From Paramarasmius palmivorus (taxonomy: Eukaryota > Basidiomycota > Agaricomycetes > Agaricales > Marasmiaceae): a stretch of DNA of 64,000 nt. The notes under the pieces are model-generated. The model saw only the letters and a program-made list of their open reading frames with translations, did no database searches and had not been told where the DNA came from. Within the stretch, counting starts at the first letter, position 1. Every line of letters starts with the position of its first letter. Below, piece by piece: positions 11,843 to 22,277 of the stretch. The stretch spans positions 310,001 through 374,000 of the forward strand of contig JAYKXP010000026.1 in NCBI GenBank assembly GCA_037176845.1, given 5' to 3'. A program made the translations under genes and the position numbers.

Positions 11843-12454
11843 CTACACGAAATGTATATGCGGCATCTGCACAATAACATTCATCTCCTTAAACTCCTCG
11901 CTAACATTCTCATCATCCTCACTCAGCTCTACCCCCTCAGCATTCGGAATAACCACCCTCTCCGTCAGCGGTGACACCCCTTTCGCCCATTCCGGTGATT
12001 CCTCATAAACCTTAGGGCGCGCCTGAACCTCCTCAAAATCCTCAATGATCGCAGGAGCATCCCTCGGTAACCCCATCTCAGCACGTCGATTGAAAGAATC
12101 GCACATGAGTCGGGTGAGGACCGCTAGTATCGTGTACTGCAATGGATCTGTGGTTGCGGCTCCGGGGTCGGGAAGAGACGAAATAGACCAATCAGGGTGA
12201 GAAGTACAAAAATATTCGAGTTCATTCCGAAATGCGATGTTCCAATCGAGGACGAAGAATATGTATATCCGGTAGAAGGAAGCTATCGAGGTGTCTGGGT
12301 ACGTGACGGTTGATGAGTGAAAGAGACGTGAGAGGAAAGAAGGTTGGAGGAGAGAGCATCGCCATTTGTGTCGGAGGTGGGTTGGATATTGAGCACGAAA
12401 TTTGAGGGGGTTTGCTAGGATTTGAGAGACGGTTGGTGGAAGTGGTTCGTTCAT
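11843..12454 (-). CDS. Conserved hypothetical protein, 203 residues
   Basis: This is a single-exon reading frame from ATG at 12454. An in-frame TTG lies further upstream, but ATG is the first plausible start. The protein is mixed alpha/beta in character with no signal peptide. Notable segments are 'NPLKFRAQYPTHLRHKWR', 'FYRIYIFFVLDWNIAFRNE' (hydrophobic, may be buried rather than membrane) and an acidic C-terminal part before 'MNVIVQMPHIHFV'. I do not recognise a domain. The composition and lack of stops support a real gene. A downstream exon is possible but not needed. Confidence 0.6.
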   Translation of the reverse strand: MNEPLPPTVSQILANPLKFRAQYPTHLRHKWRCSLLQPSFLSRLFHSSTVTYPDTSIASFYRIYIFFVLDWNIAFRNELEYFCTSHPDWSISSLPDPGAATTDPLQYTILAVLTRLMCDSFNRRAEMGLPRDAPAIIEDFEEVQARPKVYEESPEWAKGVSPLTERVVIPNAEGVELSEDDENVSEEFKEMNVIVQMPHIHFV

Positions 12455-12479
12455 GGCCAGTGGCAAAGTGCAAGAGTTT

Positions 12480-12600
12480 CATGATTATGTAACTGCGTTT
12501 CTGGTCATTCACCAGGACCACCTCCATTCGCGGAACAGACACTATCTCTCAAAGGTACCTTCGAGTCAAGAAGATGTCCTATACACCGCTATCGGCTAGA
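12480..12600. repeat. Dispersed repeat, partner at about 15508-15630
   Basis: The two segments share 'CATGATTATGTAAC', 'ACCAGGAC', 'CTCTCAAAGGTACC', 'AGTCAAGA' and 'GTCCTATAC' in the same order and orientation with small indels between. They look like copies of one short element or remnants of the block duplication. Confidence 0.55.
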
Positions 12601-12725
12601 ATATCACCTTGTATCTGTCGGTGATTTACACCAAGCATCAAAGTCCTTAGATGCGACTTTTGTGCGATCGCGGATACTAGTATTGGGGTTGAGACAGGGT
12701 TGAGACAGTGCTTTATACTATTACT
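12585..12725. repeat. Dispersed repeat, partner at about 23525-23645
   Basis: Shared blocks in order include 'CGGTGATTTACA', 'GCGGATACT', 'ATTGGGGTTGAGAC' and 'GTGCTT..ACTATT'. In the partner copy it runs on directly into a remnant of a membrane-family 3' end; here that homologous 3' end begins at 13.6 kb after the retroelement relic. Confidence 0.5.
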
Positions 12726-13215
12726 CGGCAGCCGTTCAGCTCTACGCACGCTCTGGTCAGCTACCTGTCGCCAACGCCCTGCGTCAACGCAACAAGATCC
12801 CCTCCCCTTCCTGTCGACTCGGATGTGGAACATACTATGAAGATCCACACCATATCTTTACCATATGAAGAATGGAGATCCGCGGCAGCACACGATGTGC
12901 ACGAACGTACAAAGAGGAAACTACAGGAGGCGGGTGTACCAGAGGCAGACCAAAAAGCGTGTTTACGAGCTGCCAAGTCCCTTTTCTCTGATGATGCAGC
13001 AGTCTGAGTCTGGCCACTAAAATACACAGCATACTATCTAGGGTTCCTTCCAAAACTTGACACATTGCTTCCCCCGGTTTTGAATCTCTCTGGGAGCATT
13101 TACCAGGGAAAGACTTCTTCATCATTTGGCAGCAAATTGGCATCTCCTAGCAGGAAGAATATATGGCGACTATCAAAGGAGAATGGCCAGACTTGGGCGC
13201 TACGCCCCCTCTCCT
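12720..13215 (+). pseudogene. Degenerate non-LTR retrotransposon 3'-end relic
   Basis: Reading through several frame changes gives segments such as 'LYARSGQLPVANALRQRNK', 'CRLGCGTYYEDPHHIF', 'EEWRSAAAHDVHERTKR', 'KACLRAAKSLFSDDAAV' and 'WPLKYTAYYLGFLPKLD'. The Cys-x3-Cys...His-His zinc-finger-like part with the following 'W(R)xxA' helix resembles the C-terminal region of basidiomycete non-LTR reverse transcriptase ORFs. No single frame is open throughout, so it is dead. The assignment rests on remembered family resemblance. Confidence 0.5.
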
Positions 13216-13657
13216 CGTCGGTAGCCGTATTGTCTCCGCTCACATCCCTTTAACATCTCTGTTCACACTCTTTTACAATACATATTTCATACGAGCCATA
13301 GACGTTGGTGGTTCCGGTTAGGGCCGATTCCCTATATCGGAGATCGTTTTGGCGGCGCACGGGAAACTGTATTTTTTTGCGCTGCATTCCTAGCTTCTCA
13401 CCAAGACCGTTAAGGCAGGACGGACGTAGTCATCTACGACGTACCGACAGAGAACTAGGTTATGTCTCACTCATAGCTTCACAACTTCATTTACCTGTTT
13501 CCGGGGTTTCTTTCCTTTTCCACAGTTAGGTTCGCTGAGGTAGTATATTACATTTGCTATCCTTAGTCTACATAGACAGAGGCGAATATCATATTGTAAA
13601 CATTGTAAACAAGTATTTCAGAAGCAACAAATCTTTCATTATGCTATCTCCGCGATG
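13216..13657. other. Intergenic, no gene seen
   Basis: This is the flank between the retroelement relic and gene B. No promoter element, RNA or coding exon can be supported. Confidence 0.4.
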
Positions 13658-14814
13658 CTACGGGAGGCGAGATCTCTCCTTCGTTCCTGCCGTCCTAACA
13701 GCAGGCGCCCACCGGGAAGGCGACCAATATGGAGGTGGTGGTGCCATGTTTCCTTCCTGCACTGATAGTGGTACTGTGTTGGAACCTGAAGTAGTGTCGT
13801 AAGTATACGTATACGTCGAGTTGTCGCTTCTCGATCCCGTCTCTGTACGACGCTCGGTGCGCCTAGCACCTCGGAGTGGTAATACATCAAGGAAGTAGGG
13901 GTATGTGGCAGGTTCTGGGGATTGGAGCTGGCGTCGGCGTTGGCGTCTACGCATGATGAATAACGCGATCATAATGGCAACAGCGACGAATCCAAGAGTT
14001 CCTACTACAGCGCCGGCAATAGAAGCGGGGTTACTGTTACTTGAGCGGTCGCTGGTGCCGCCTGGGGATGAAGCCACTCCACTTTGAGCTGTCGTGGATG
14101 TGGATGTGGATGTGGTTGGTTTGCTTTGAGAGGAAGTCGTGGACGCGTCGTCTGGGAGACCATCGTCAAACCTAGAAACGGCATCTTTAGAGATCTGATA
14201 GATAGAAAGGGAGCTTTGCGAAATTCGGACGGAAAGCAGGTGTACTCACGTATACTCCACATAATCGAAAAGAATTACTGCTCCGACTTGCGCATTGACA
14301 ACCTGCACCTTGTGTTCCGTGTTTGCCATATCCTTCTTTGTTAAAACAGGGAAGGAGTATGCAAAGGTACTTGAGGAATTGGGCTGATGTTCAAAGATTG
14401 GTGCCTGCACACCATCGACCATGAACGATGTCGACGTTGGTCGGTTTTCATTGGGAATGATGCAGTAAACCGTGAAGGATGTTCCTATTCGATCCCTTAA
14501 ATCATTACAGACTAATAGGATAGCATGATATACGCACCGTTGAATGAGAAGTCAACTTGAGGTATTGCCGAATTCGCCTCGTTCTCGGCAAGTCGAGTCG
14601 TGTCATGGTAAGTACCATTGTGCACTCGTGTGAAATCAGGTTTAAGTGCGCCTGTGCAGTTTGGACAATTTGAGCTAACGCTCAGCCAGCTACCATGATA
14701 GAGCGGCATTGCTCCGGTCACCGAGTCCCCAAACGTGTCGTCGATGTAGCGAGTCTCCTCCTTGCCATAGATTCCGGTGAACGAGCATGCGACAACGACC
14801 CATAGAAGGTACAT
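13658..14814 (-). CDS. Type I membrane protein, IDDxxGDS/PPxY family, member B
   Basis: The predicted protein is 341 residues from three exons: 14814-14538, 14484-14250 and 14171-13658. A signal peptide (about 17 residues) precedes 'RYIDDTFGDSVTG', 'GSWLSVSSNC', the C-x-x-C 'CPNC' and the glycosylation-type 'HNGTYHDTTR'. Exon 2 carries 'FTVYCIIPN' and ends 'ILFDYVEYT'. Exon 3 starts 'FDDGLPDD', then a Ser/Thr stalk, a membrane span ('IAGAVVGTLGFVAVAIMIAL'), the basic anchor 'RRRQRRR' and a tail with PPPPY near the end. It is closest to member D, and homology continues into the upstream 300 bp. The function is unknown. Confidence 0.88.
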
Positions 14815-14853
14815 GTCGAGGACGGGTAGACTGTTGATGAAACTTTGAAGTCT

Positions 14854-14860
14854 CTTTATA
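14854..14860 (-). promoter_or_regulatory. TATA box of member B
   Basis: TATAAAG on the minus strand lies about 40 bp upstream of the ATG. The same element at the same spacing precedes members D, C and F, which supports these starts and implies very short 5' UTRs. Confidence 0.55.
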
Positions 14861-15658
14861 ACTCCTCCAGTGGCACTACTTCTGGCTCAAGTACATTCGA
14901 ATCTCATCCAGATCAAAAGATATAACAGAACATGCATCAACATCAGCTGTTCGAGAGCACCATACAGCCGTGTTGAATGCGATAGACCTCAGTCGCGAAA
15001 AGTTCGTAGCGTATTGGACGACTGATTCGTACGCTTGGAGGAATGAACGTAGAAGTCAGTCTACAGATACACAGCGATGAAGAAAATAATGAAACAGGTA
15101 CCACACAGCCTAGTCCTCTCAACAATCGCCGTTGATCTAGTTGCGGTGAGAGATAAGATCCACGCTCTTTGTCTCCATACTCCATATCCGGGCCTGTGGG
15201 ATACGATGGGATGTACCGAATCGCCTGTTACTATGACGGGAAATTATCCAGCGAGTGTCTGTAGTGGTTAGAGATTCTGCCTTTAGAAGACTACTTCGCG
15301 GGTGAGTTAGGGCATCAAACACCTACCTACAGTAAGTGATTACGACTCGGAGTCTACGTCTGCCCGTGTGGATGTGCCAGGCAGGGACTCGTGGATTTGA
15401 GTGAACAATGAACATGAACGTGGGGGAACGAAAGAAAGAAGTTCGAGGAAGGGTATTTGACATGTCGACGGTTCATTTCAAGTAAAACCGCCTTTTTCGA
15501 AGTTCAGATTCATGATTATGTAACCACTTTTCTTTTCACAGAACCAGGACGAGCAAAGGACGAGACGCTCTCAAAGGTACCGGTGACATCAAGTCAAGAG
15601 TATACACACGTCCTATACGCCGCCATTGGTGGTGTAAGGTAGACTTGAGGTAGACCCA
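14861..15658. other. Region between gene B and metallophosphoesterase; carries duplicated sequence
   Basis: The stretch 14930-15110 matches 26480-26690 upstream of member D in order and orientation (shared 'GTCGCGAAAAGTTCGTAG', 'ACACAGCGA'). The stretch 15508-15630 is the repeat also found at 12480. No gene was seen. Confidence 0.55.
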
Positions 15659-16555
15659 ATGGACGCCATCCTCCACCGACGGCCTGAAACTGGATGGGAT
15701 CGTTTCAAGGCGTCACCTCTTCTCTTTTTCACTCGTCTAGTCTATTATGGCAGCAACTCTCGCACTCGACACTCGACACACAGCAAAATCCGCATTGTCT
15801 GCATCTCAGACACCCACAACACTCACCTTTCCCAGCCTCCTTTACCAGACGGCGACATTCTCATCCATTCGGGTGATCTCACTCAATCCGGCTCACAACA
15901 AGAACTCGACGCCGCTCTCTCATGGCTAAACTCTCAATCACATCCTCACAAGCTCTTCATAGCTGGCAATCACGATTCCTGTCTTGTCTCTCCCGAGACA
16001 CGCCTACACATCACCGCGGCCTTTCCTGGACTTGTCTATCTCGAGAATGAAACGACAGACGTCGTCGTACGCGGTCACAAGTTGCACATCTACGGTAGCC
16101 CACACACGCCTAAACACGGGTCTTTCGTGTTCCAATATCCCCGTGTCCGTGTTCACGAACAGGATTCGTCGTCTTCCACAATCTGGTCCTCAATTCCTCC
16201 GCTTGCAGATATCATAATAACCCATGGTCCTCCATTCGCCCATCTCGACCTCAACAGAACCGGGTGTTATGCACTCTTGAAGGCTTTGTGGCGTGTTCGA
16301 CCGATGTTACATGTGTTTGGGCACATTCATGGTGGAAGAGGTGTGGAATTTGTGAAATGGGATAAACGGCAGAAGGCGTACGAGGATATCTGTGCTGGGA
16401 AGGCCGGATGGGGTGGTTTTGCTAGGTTGACTTGGTGGACGCTAGTTGGGTGGTTTTCGCCGGGAGAAACTCAAGGCACGGTGTTGGTCAATGCGGCTGC
16501 AGTAGGAGGTCTGAAGGATGACCAGATGAAGGGAGCGATTGTGGTGGACATATGA
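15659..16555 (+). CDS. Calcineurin-like metallophosphoesterase (MPPED/239AB-like)
   Basis: This is a single-exon gene of 298 residues. All metal-binding motifs are present in order: 'CISDTHN' (D-x-H), 'IHSGDLT' (GDxx), 'AGNHD' (GNHD), 'ITHGPP' and 'GHIHGG'. The layout and length match MPPED1/MPPED2-type phosphoesterases with a two-metal site. The physiological substrate is unknown in fungi. It is the intact one of three copies; the others at 22.3 and 24.0 kb are decayed. Confidence 0.92.
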   Translation: MDAILHRRPETGWDRFKASPLLFFTRLVYYGSNSRTRHSTHSKIRIVCISDTHNTHLSQPPLPDGDILIHSGDLTQSGSQQELDAALSWLNSQSHPHKLFIAGNHDSCLVSPETRLHITAAFPGLVYLENETTDVVVRGHKLHIYGSPHTPKHGSFVFQYPRVRVHEQDSSSSTIWSSIPPLADIIITHGPPFAHLDLNRTGCYALLKALWRVRPMLHVFGHIHGGRGVEFVKWDKRQKAYEDICAGKAGWGGFARLTWWTLVGWFSPGETQGTVLVNAAAVGGLKDDQMKGAIVVDI

Positions 16556-16896
16556 TGCGCCTATCGAAGGAGACTACTATGAAGACTTGGTGAAGACCAC
16601 CAGCCGTTTTGCACGGCAATGGAGCCCTACCGGACTATGCTTCATTTACAGTGCGCTGCTCGTTGGGATTCGGGCAGTATCATAGCACTTGTGATACACC
16701 CAATTTATATACATGTCAACTAACTAATGATTGAATGGAGAGACTATCGACCATGTAGCAGAATGAAATAAAGCCCAGTTCAATGTGACGTGTATCAAAA
16801 GAAATTGAGATATCGGTATCAAAATTCAATACACCAACGCAAAGCATCCAAAAGGTATCCGGTTATTATCTCGTGCATCTCGTGATCACTTTTGGA
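16556..16896. other. Intergenic, 340 bp
   Basis: This holds the 3' flanks of the convergent metallophosphoesterase and member C. The segment 16590-16690 is related to 25000-25070 and to about 11380-11460. No gene was seen. Confidence 0.4.
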
Positions 16897-17936
16897 TCAC
16901 TTATTGGGACTGTACGGAGGCGGCGGAGCATCGCTTTCGCTTTGAAAAGAAAAACTACCTTCCGTATGAGAGGTACCAAACCGTCCCCGACGAAAAAAGC
17001 TAACAGAACGTTTCGAAAGCACGTATGGAATGGATGTGGGAATAGGAAGAGCAGTATCGTCAATCTCAAGGATGACAGTCTGCTTTGGCTTCCGGCCGGC
17101 ACGACGCCTCAAGTAGAGAATCGCGACTACCACAGAGATGACGGCCAGCCCACCAAGAACAGTGCCGGGAATGATGGCTAGACGACTCGATCTTTCGGCG
17201 CCAGTTGGTTGTGGGTCAGGTTGTGTAGGCGGAGACGTTCCTTGGCTCGTGGTTGTGCTGGAGCTGCCGTCTATAGCCTCAGTGCTATTGTCAAATCGAG
17301 CGGTATCAATGAGGTTCTTCAGGTTCAAGTAAAAAAAGTACTCACGTATACTCTGCATAGTCAAAGAGAGTCACTGATCCTATCTTCGAGACAGTGACCT
17401 GCACCGTATGCTCTTTATTTACCATGTCTTTAATGGTCAAGACAGGGACGGAATAATCAAAAGTATCCGAGGAATTGGTTATGTGCTCAAAACTTGGTGC
17501 CAGCGTTCCATCAACCGTGAATGAAAGCGACATGTTGGTTGGCAGATCGCTGGACGTCGGATTTACATTTGGGATAATGCAGTAGATTGTCAAAGATGTC
17601 CCTGCACGCAAAAGGGGCGATTGAGCGGTTTTCAGGACATAGAGAAGCTCTGGAATAGGTCTACGCACCGATGAACGAAAAGGTGAAACCAGGTGTTGGA
17701 AAACTGTCTTCCCGTCGAGTGTTGTCGTGCCATGTACCGTTGCGGACTCGCGCAAAATCTGGTACAAGCGCGCCCGTACAGCCCACACAATCGGAGTCGA
17801 CGCTGAGCCAACTTCCGCTATATATCGGCTTTGTCCCAGTAACAGAGTCCCCGTATGTGTCGTCGATGTAGCGTGTCTCCTTTTTGCCATGAATTTGGGG
17901 CAAGAAACTCGCAATGAGCAACCACACGACGTTCAT
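16897..17936 (-). CDS. Type I membrane protein, IDDxxGDS/PPxY family, member C
   Basis: The predicted protein is 303 residues from three exons: 17936-17669, 17601-17346 and 17284-16897. It has a signal peptide 'MNVVWLLIASFLPQIHG', then 'RYIDDTYGDSVTG', 'GSWLSVDSDC', 'CVGC' and 'RNGTWHDNTR'. Exon 2 ends 'VTLFDYAEYT'. Exon 3 has the span 'GTVLGGLAVISVVVAILYL', the anchor 'RRR' and a tail ending 'PPPPYSPNK'. Its acceptor for exon 3 differs from the family: the expected AG is CG here, and a new AG 12 nt downstream keeps the frame and drops the usual 'FDNG'. It is closest to member F; the two lie in a segmental duplication. Confidence 0.82.
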
Positions 17937-17978
17937 GATGCTGAGAGACGGTATTTAAATATGTACCAATGAAAGCAC

Positions 17979-17985
17979 ATTTATA
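17979..17985 (-). promoter_or_regulatory. TATA-like element of member C
   Basis: TATAAAT on the minus strand starts about 43 bp upstream of the ATG, comparable with members B, D and F. Confidence 0.45.
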
Positions 17986-18415
17986 TCCCTCTCCCGATGG
18001 TGGCGTACCTAGACGCCAGTCCTGGCTCCTGGTCAATCACGACTTTACATCAGTTTGAGCAATGAGGATACTGTTAGTCCTGATGAACGGGAAACCATTT
18101 GAATTTGGAAACCTTATTACAGTGGACGAGGCATGTGGTGCGTTTCATGAACCACTTCAGGCTCAATTTGACACTTGTGCTGAAAAGAGCGTCAATCAGT
18201 CCCACTGGCTTGGTCGAATAGAAGAGCTATCTTACTACACTGTTTACACACTGATGTTAGAAACCAGATTCTGAAGGTTCATTGCCAGGCTATTGTTCAA
18301 GCCTGAGGATATGTGGCGAAGGAAAGCCAAAAATTGAACCTGGGGCCCGAAAAGTCTGGCTTGCAGATCTTGGCAGACTCGGAGCTGGAGGAGGAGGAGG
18401 AGGAGGAGGAGAACG

Positions 18416-18520
18416 GCACCAGGTCCCGTTGCGGAACGGCCGCTTCCGTGCTACACGTATGGCGTCCCTCATACATGCCACGGGGACTACAAGTCAACAT
18501 TGGTCCGAACATGCGGCTTA
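18416..18520 (-). repeat. LINE 3'-UTR segment with hairpin, relic copy at 53010-53100
   Basis: The minus-strand sequence here matches 53010-53100 on the plus strand ('GTTGACTTGT.GTCCCCGTGG', 'ATGAGGGACGC.ATACGT', 'GCGGCCGTTCCGCAACGGGA'). The last block contains the inverted repeat CCGTT-GCGG-AACGG, a short hairpin just before the tail. Confidence 0.6.
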
Positions 18521-18594
18521 GGCAGCAGTCTCCCAATATCAACTGCAATCCGACAGAAAAGAAATAAGACCAATTCGTGCATTAAGGGAAATTA

Positions 18595-19825
18595 CTATGG
18601 AGGCAGGTATAAATGTTGTGCCGGTATGTACATCTCGGTAGAATCGTATATCTGCGAAATATCATAGACATATTTAGCCACAAGAGGAAGGGTATCATGT
18701 CTATGGATGATTTGTAGCAGAAAAAGAGAGCGAGAAGATTCGGCATACATTGTTCTGAGCGCGGGCAAACGAGAGAATAGAGTATGTAAAAATGTGTCTG
18801 TAGTCACTTGGACATCCGAGTTACCAGGACATTCAAGCAATACATGTACCTCGTCTTCTACCGTCGCTCGACAAAACCTGCAAAGTCTCCAATGTCTCGG
18901 CACCAAACCTCTGTATCGCTCAACCCATCTCAATCTCTCCACTGCAAAACCATGACATGACGTCACCAACTGAACATATGCCTTTCGGTGTTTTGGGATC
19001 GTTAAGGCTTTCAAATAGTGACGGAACGCATGGGGCGTAGGAGGAAGTGGAGACCCCTTGGAGTCGAATTCAACTCTCTGCTGCAAAAGCCAAAGCTTGG
19101 ACGACGCTCGGAGATCCATGTCAAGCTGAGAAGCAGTCAGATCCTTCACTAGTTGAACAACGACATCCACGCCCTCGCACGAGAACAAGCTGGAATTAGC
19201 CAGCAATGCTGGTGGAACTCTGATGCGCGCTAATACCAGGCGCAAGTCAGACAGCCAGCACGGATAGCCGTGGTAAGTCAGCGTGATCTGATGGCGAAAA
19301 GCAGTGTGGGCAAGGGTGCGGGGTGAGAGAGATAAGATGTACTTGAGGTATCCCAGGGCCAAGAGAACTCTCCGCGCACGAATAGGCATCATCCCTGTTT
19401 CTGTGAAAAGAAAACATCGCTCTGAGCGGCGGTTGACATGGAGAAGGCGGCGGAGAAAATTGAGCTGTACTCGCTCCAACAACAATATGCCCTTATCGTC
19501 CACGTCCAGCATGATTTCGCAGCCAAAGGTGAGGTGAGGGTCCACCCGAGCCATATACAAGCGTACTCCCTCAGACGGGGGTAGAGACCCAATCATCTGT
19601 TCTGCTGCAAAAGTAGCATTCGCCACGTTCCGAGCCTTGGACGCCTTGCGTTGATAATGTGCAAGAAAGATGTCGCGGGTAGTAGAGCCAAACACGGCAC
19701 CCACGTATTTGAAGGAGTCGACGAGGTTGACCTTGTGACCATACACGAGAAGGACAGGCGGTGATGATGGCAATGGGCCAAACACCATGAATTCAGTCTT
19801 CTTAATACTGATGGCACCAGTATTT
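18595..19825 (-). CDS. LINE reverse transcriptase, C-terminal fragment
   Basis: This is an open frame of about 410 codons with no true start of its own. It begins within the RT fingers/palm-proximal part at 'NTGAISIKKTEFMVFGP', continues with 'FKYVGAVFGS' and a long thumb/connector region, and ends with a Cys/His finger, 'CRFCRATVEDEVHVLLECP'. The 'KTEF.VF' and 'FKYVG' signatures are typical of non-LTR reverse transcriptases. The endonuclease and catalytic RT core are missing through 5' truncation, so it cannot be autonomous. The frame is uninterrupted, which suggests a recent insertion. Confidence 0.82.
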
Positions 19826-20058
19826 TTAGCATCCTTTTGCTACCGACATGTAATACTGGGTGTTGCGTCAACACGGAAGCTGAAACAGACAATGCTGTTC
19901 GTAGGCTTGCCCGATCTAACCGAGTCAGTGTGCTTTGCCGAATTCACTACAGCGGAATATATTCAGCCACTGCTACAGCATGAATCACTGGATACGTACA
20001 TGGCAAACATATAGAATTGCAGAATTCGTCGGAAGAGCTCATTAGTGTTTTACGACGA

Positions 20059-21713
20059 TCACGAATCTTCGACTACAGAACTGTCCATGCTCTCCTCATC
20101 CGTCGATATGGGAGCATCGTCACAGTCCACCTCGCCAACAAACTCTCGCAATCTACCCATCCCGGAACAACTCCCACTTTCCCACAAAATCAACTTCTGC
20201 AGCTGAATATCCTGTCTGGACCTGAATTCCAGACATTCGTAGAGTTCTTCCACCATTTGTTTGTTGGGATCAATGTGTGTGAGGACCAGTGCCTCTAACG
20301 CTGGCAGCGGTAAGCCTCGATACCCCGGCTCGTACCACATCAACAATCTAGGCAAGTAATCCACACGACCATCTACAACCAGTGTACGCAGGGGTATTGA
20401 CCATAGACGCGGCATGAAAGCATCTACCAGAATGGTAGTTAAAGACGCGTGATCGCTGTGGGCGAAGGCGCCGATATGCATTGTTTCTAAGGCTGGGAGA
20501 TGTAAGGTCCAGAAAGCCAGTTTGAAAAGGCTGTCGAAAAGGGACGTGTCCGTGGCACCATACAAGTCATAATTTTCGGACCAGTCGATATTGACGGAAA
20601 GGTTTGGTGGGTACCGCGAATGGTCATGAAAGCGACAATCAAAGGGCAATGTTGTACATGCACTCAAAGTAAATGAGTAGCCCTCGCAGTCATCATCGGT
20701 GTCGGTTGAGAGGGTCTTGATAATCCTCTGGTGTCCTGGGTAAAACTCCGGGGATAGGATTCGAGCAACATTAGCCCCAAAAGTGTTGAGGTCACCATAG
20801 TCCTCTGGATCGTCTGTTCCGCTGATGTCGATTTGCACGACGGTGGTACCAGGGAAGGAAATATAGTTAAAAATGCTGGAACAGCTCAGTTGAGTGCCTT
20901 CGAGGTCAAGCTGTTGCAATCTGGGAAGGGTAGCAATCACTTCATCGTCGGGAGCATCGTAGTAGACTTCTGCAAGACCGAGGTATTCCAACGCTGGCAT
21001 GAGCCTTAGCGCTTTATACAATCGTTCTTCAAAGGTCGTCTCGTAGCCTCCCGATAACTTGAGTGACGTGAGATTGCGGAGAAGAGGGGAATTGTGTGGA
21101 AATTCACAACCCTCTATGGTAAGACGCGTGAGACGAGGTGCATCGTCACCCAGAAGATTGAACGGTATAGCACATTCATCGCTGCTCAGATTTAGCGAAT
21201 GCAGCAAAGGAGCAGGTTGGATGAGCATCGTCAGAACCGATCTCAACCAACGTGATGGCACGTCGAGATGAACGCTCTCAAGACGGAAAGAATCGGATAA
21301 ACTGCGACAATATATCCATCTGGGCAAGCTTGTACTGCCCTAGATGCAATCCGGACACAAATCGAAGATGGGTGTGCAAGAATTGGATATGAAGAGGGGC
21401 GCGTCCTGAACGTATCAACATCTCCCTTGCCAGCTCTGGAGTTCTAAAATCGGGGAAAGTCCACAGAGATTGAACGCTGATCGCAACGGTACGCCAAAGT
21501 CGACAAGCGTGCATGAGTGTCAGACGAAAATTGTCTTCTGGTTGTCGAGGGATAAATTGCGTGAAAATTTCGCGGAGCAATTCACTGGGGACGCGAGATA
21601 TGGATTCAAATGGGCCGACCCTCTGTACATCTTCTCAATGGTCCATGTCAGATCACAGACCAGACTACAAAACATTGGCTACGCCACGTACCTCGTACTA
21701 CCACCTGGGACAT
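20059..21713 (-). pseudogene. F-box/LRR-like gene, frameshifted copy 1
   Basis: This aligns with the intact copy at 31036-32692 over its full length. It has an F-box-like N terminus 'ISRVPSELLREIFTQFIP', then 'ACRLWRTVAI', followed by leucine-rich segments such as 'LRNLTSLKLSGGYETTF' and 'LPRLQQLDLEGTQLSCSSI'. A 2-bp deletion at about 21302, relative to the other copy, shifts the frame after 'LAQMDILSQ' and brings a stop 7 codons later. The downstream 400 codons remain open. Either it is a recent pseudogene or the two halves are separate; a protein spanning both is not possible without frame restoration. Confidence 0.8.
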
Positions 21714-22277
21714 CCTCACAGCAAACAAGATCCGATGAATGGGTTGGGTTGAGAAAGCTGATGTACTAAACGCGAAAAACAAGGTTATTGATGATGAATA
21801 GTTGTCAATGCACAGAGACCAAATATAGATGACATACCTATCGATAATCGAAGGTCCCTATACCTTGAATAGCTCAGGGAGTATTCTTGAGGTGAATAGC
21901 CTAGTTAACGCTAAACTTGGTTCAAGAACTGAGCCGCTTGTTTGTCAGCAAGTGAGTCCAGACGTGAGAGGCAGCACATACCAGCTACCTCTGTCGTACT
22001 TTAGTCGTGCCACCAAAAGGCTGGATGACCGTGTTGTTGGAAGGTAATTAAGGATGTTGAAAGCTGATTGCAACCAGACGAAATGCATTGTCGGAGTTTG
22101 CCGAAATCTGTAAGAAATTCTCTTGGCGCTTCTCCATCCTCTTTCTTCCTTCCAATTTTCCTCCTTCAACTTTCAAGCCATCGTGATCAATTGCAAAGTA
22201 GGTCTTCAGCGCTTCAGCCTTAACCTTAACGGCTGCCTAACCCCAGTATGTGCCTAAGGTGCTAATGAGAACTTGCC
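21714..22277. other. Upstream region of F-box/LRR copy 1; no gene
   Basis: Most of it is duplicated at 32693-33165. No additional gene was seen. Confidence 0.5.

Larger units (their letters stand above)
18387..19836 (-). mobile_element. 5'-truncated LINE (non-LTR retrotransposon) insertion
   Basis: An insertion of about 1.45 kb is absent from the duplicate segment, where 'GCAGACTCGGAGCTGG' near 30640 continues straight into the sequence found here after 19836. On the minus strand the element starts inside a reverse-transcriptase ORF, carries that ORF's C-terminal part, then about 180 bp of 3' UTR, and ends in a (TCC)n tract (plus strand (GGA)n, 18387-18411). The tract probably serves as a microsatellite-type 3' tail. 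The exact 5' junction (19830-19845) is uncertain and a target duplication is not obvious. Confidence 0.78.
16890..22197. repeat. Segmental duplication, copy 1
   Basis: This unit contains member C, its upstream 450 bp, and an F-box/LRR-like gene with its upstream region, in the same order and orientation as 29040-33165. Matching non-coding blocks include 'CCACTGGCTTGGTCGAATAG' (18.2 and 30.45 kb) and the LRR upstream block (21.84-22.18 and 32.82-33.15 kb). Copy 1 alone has the LINE insertion; copy 2 has about 140 bp extra near 30.76-30.92 kb. Confidence 0.85.

Noticed and set aside
18290..18567. Poly-Pro, poly-Glu and poly-Ser open frames
   Set aside because: They are translations of the (GGA)n tract at the LINE tail in different frames.
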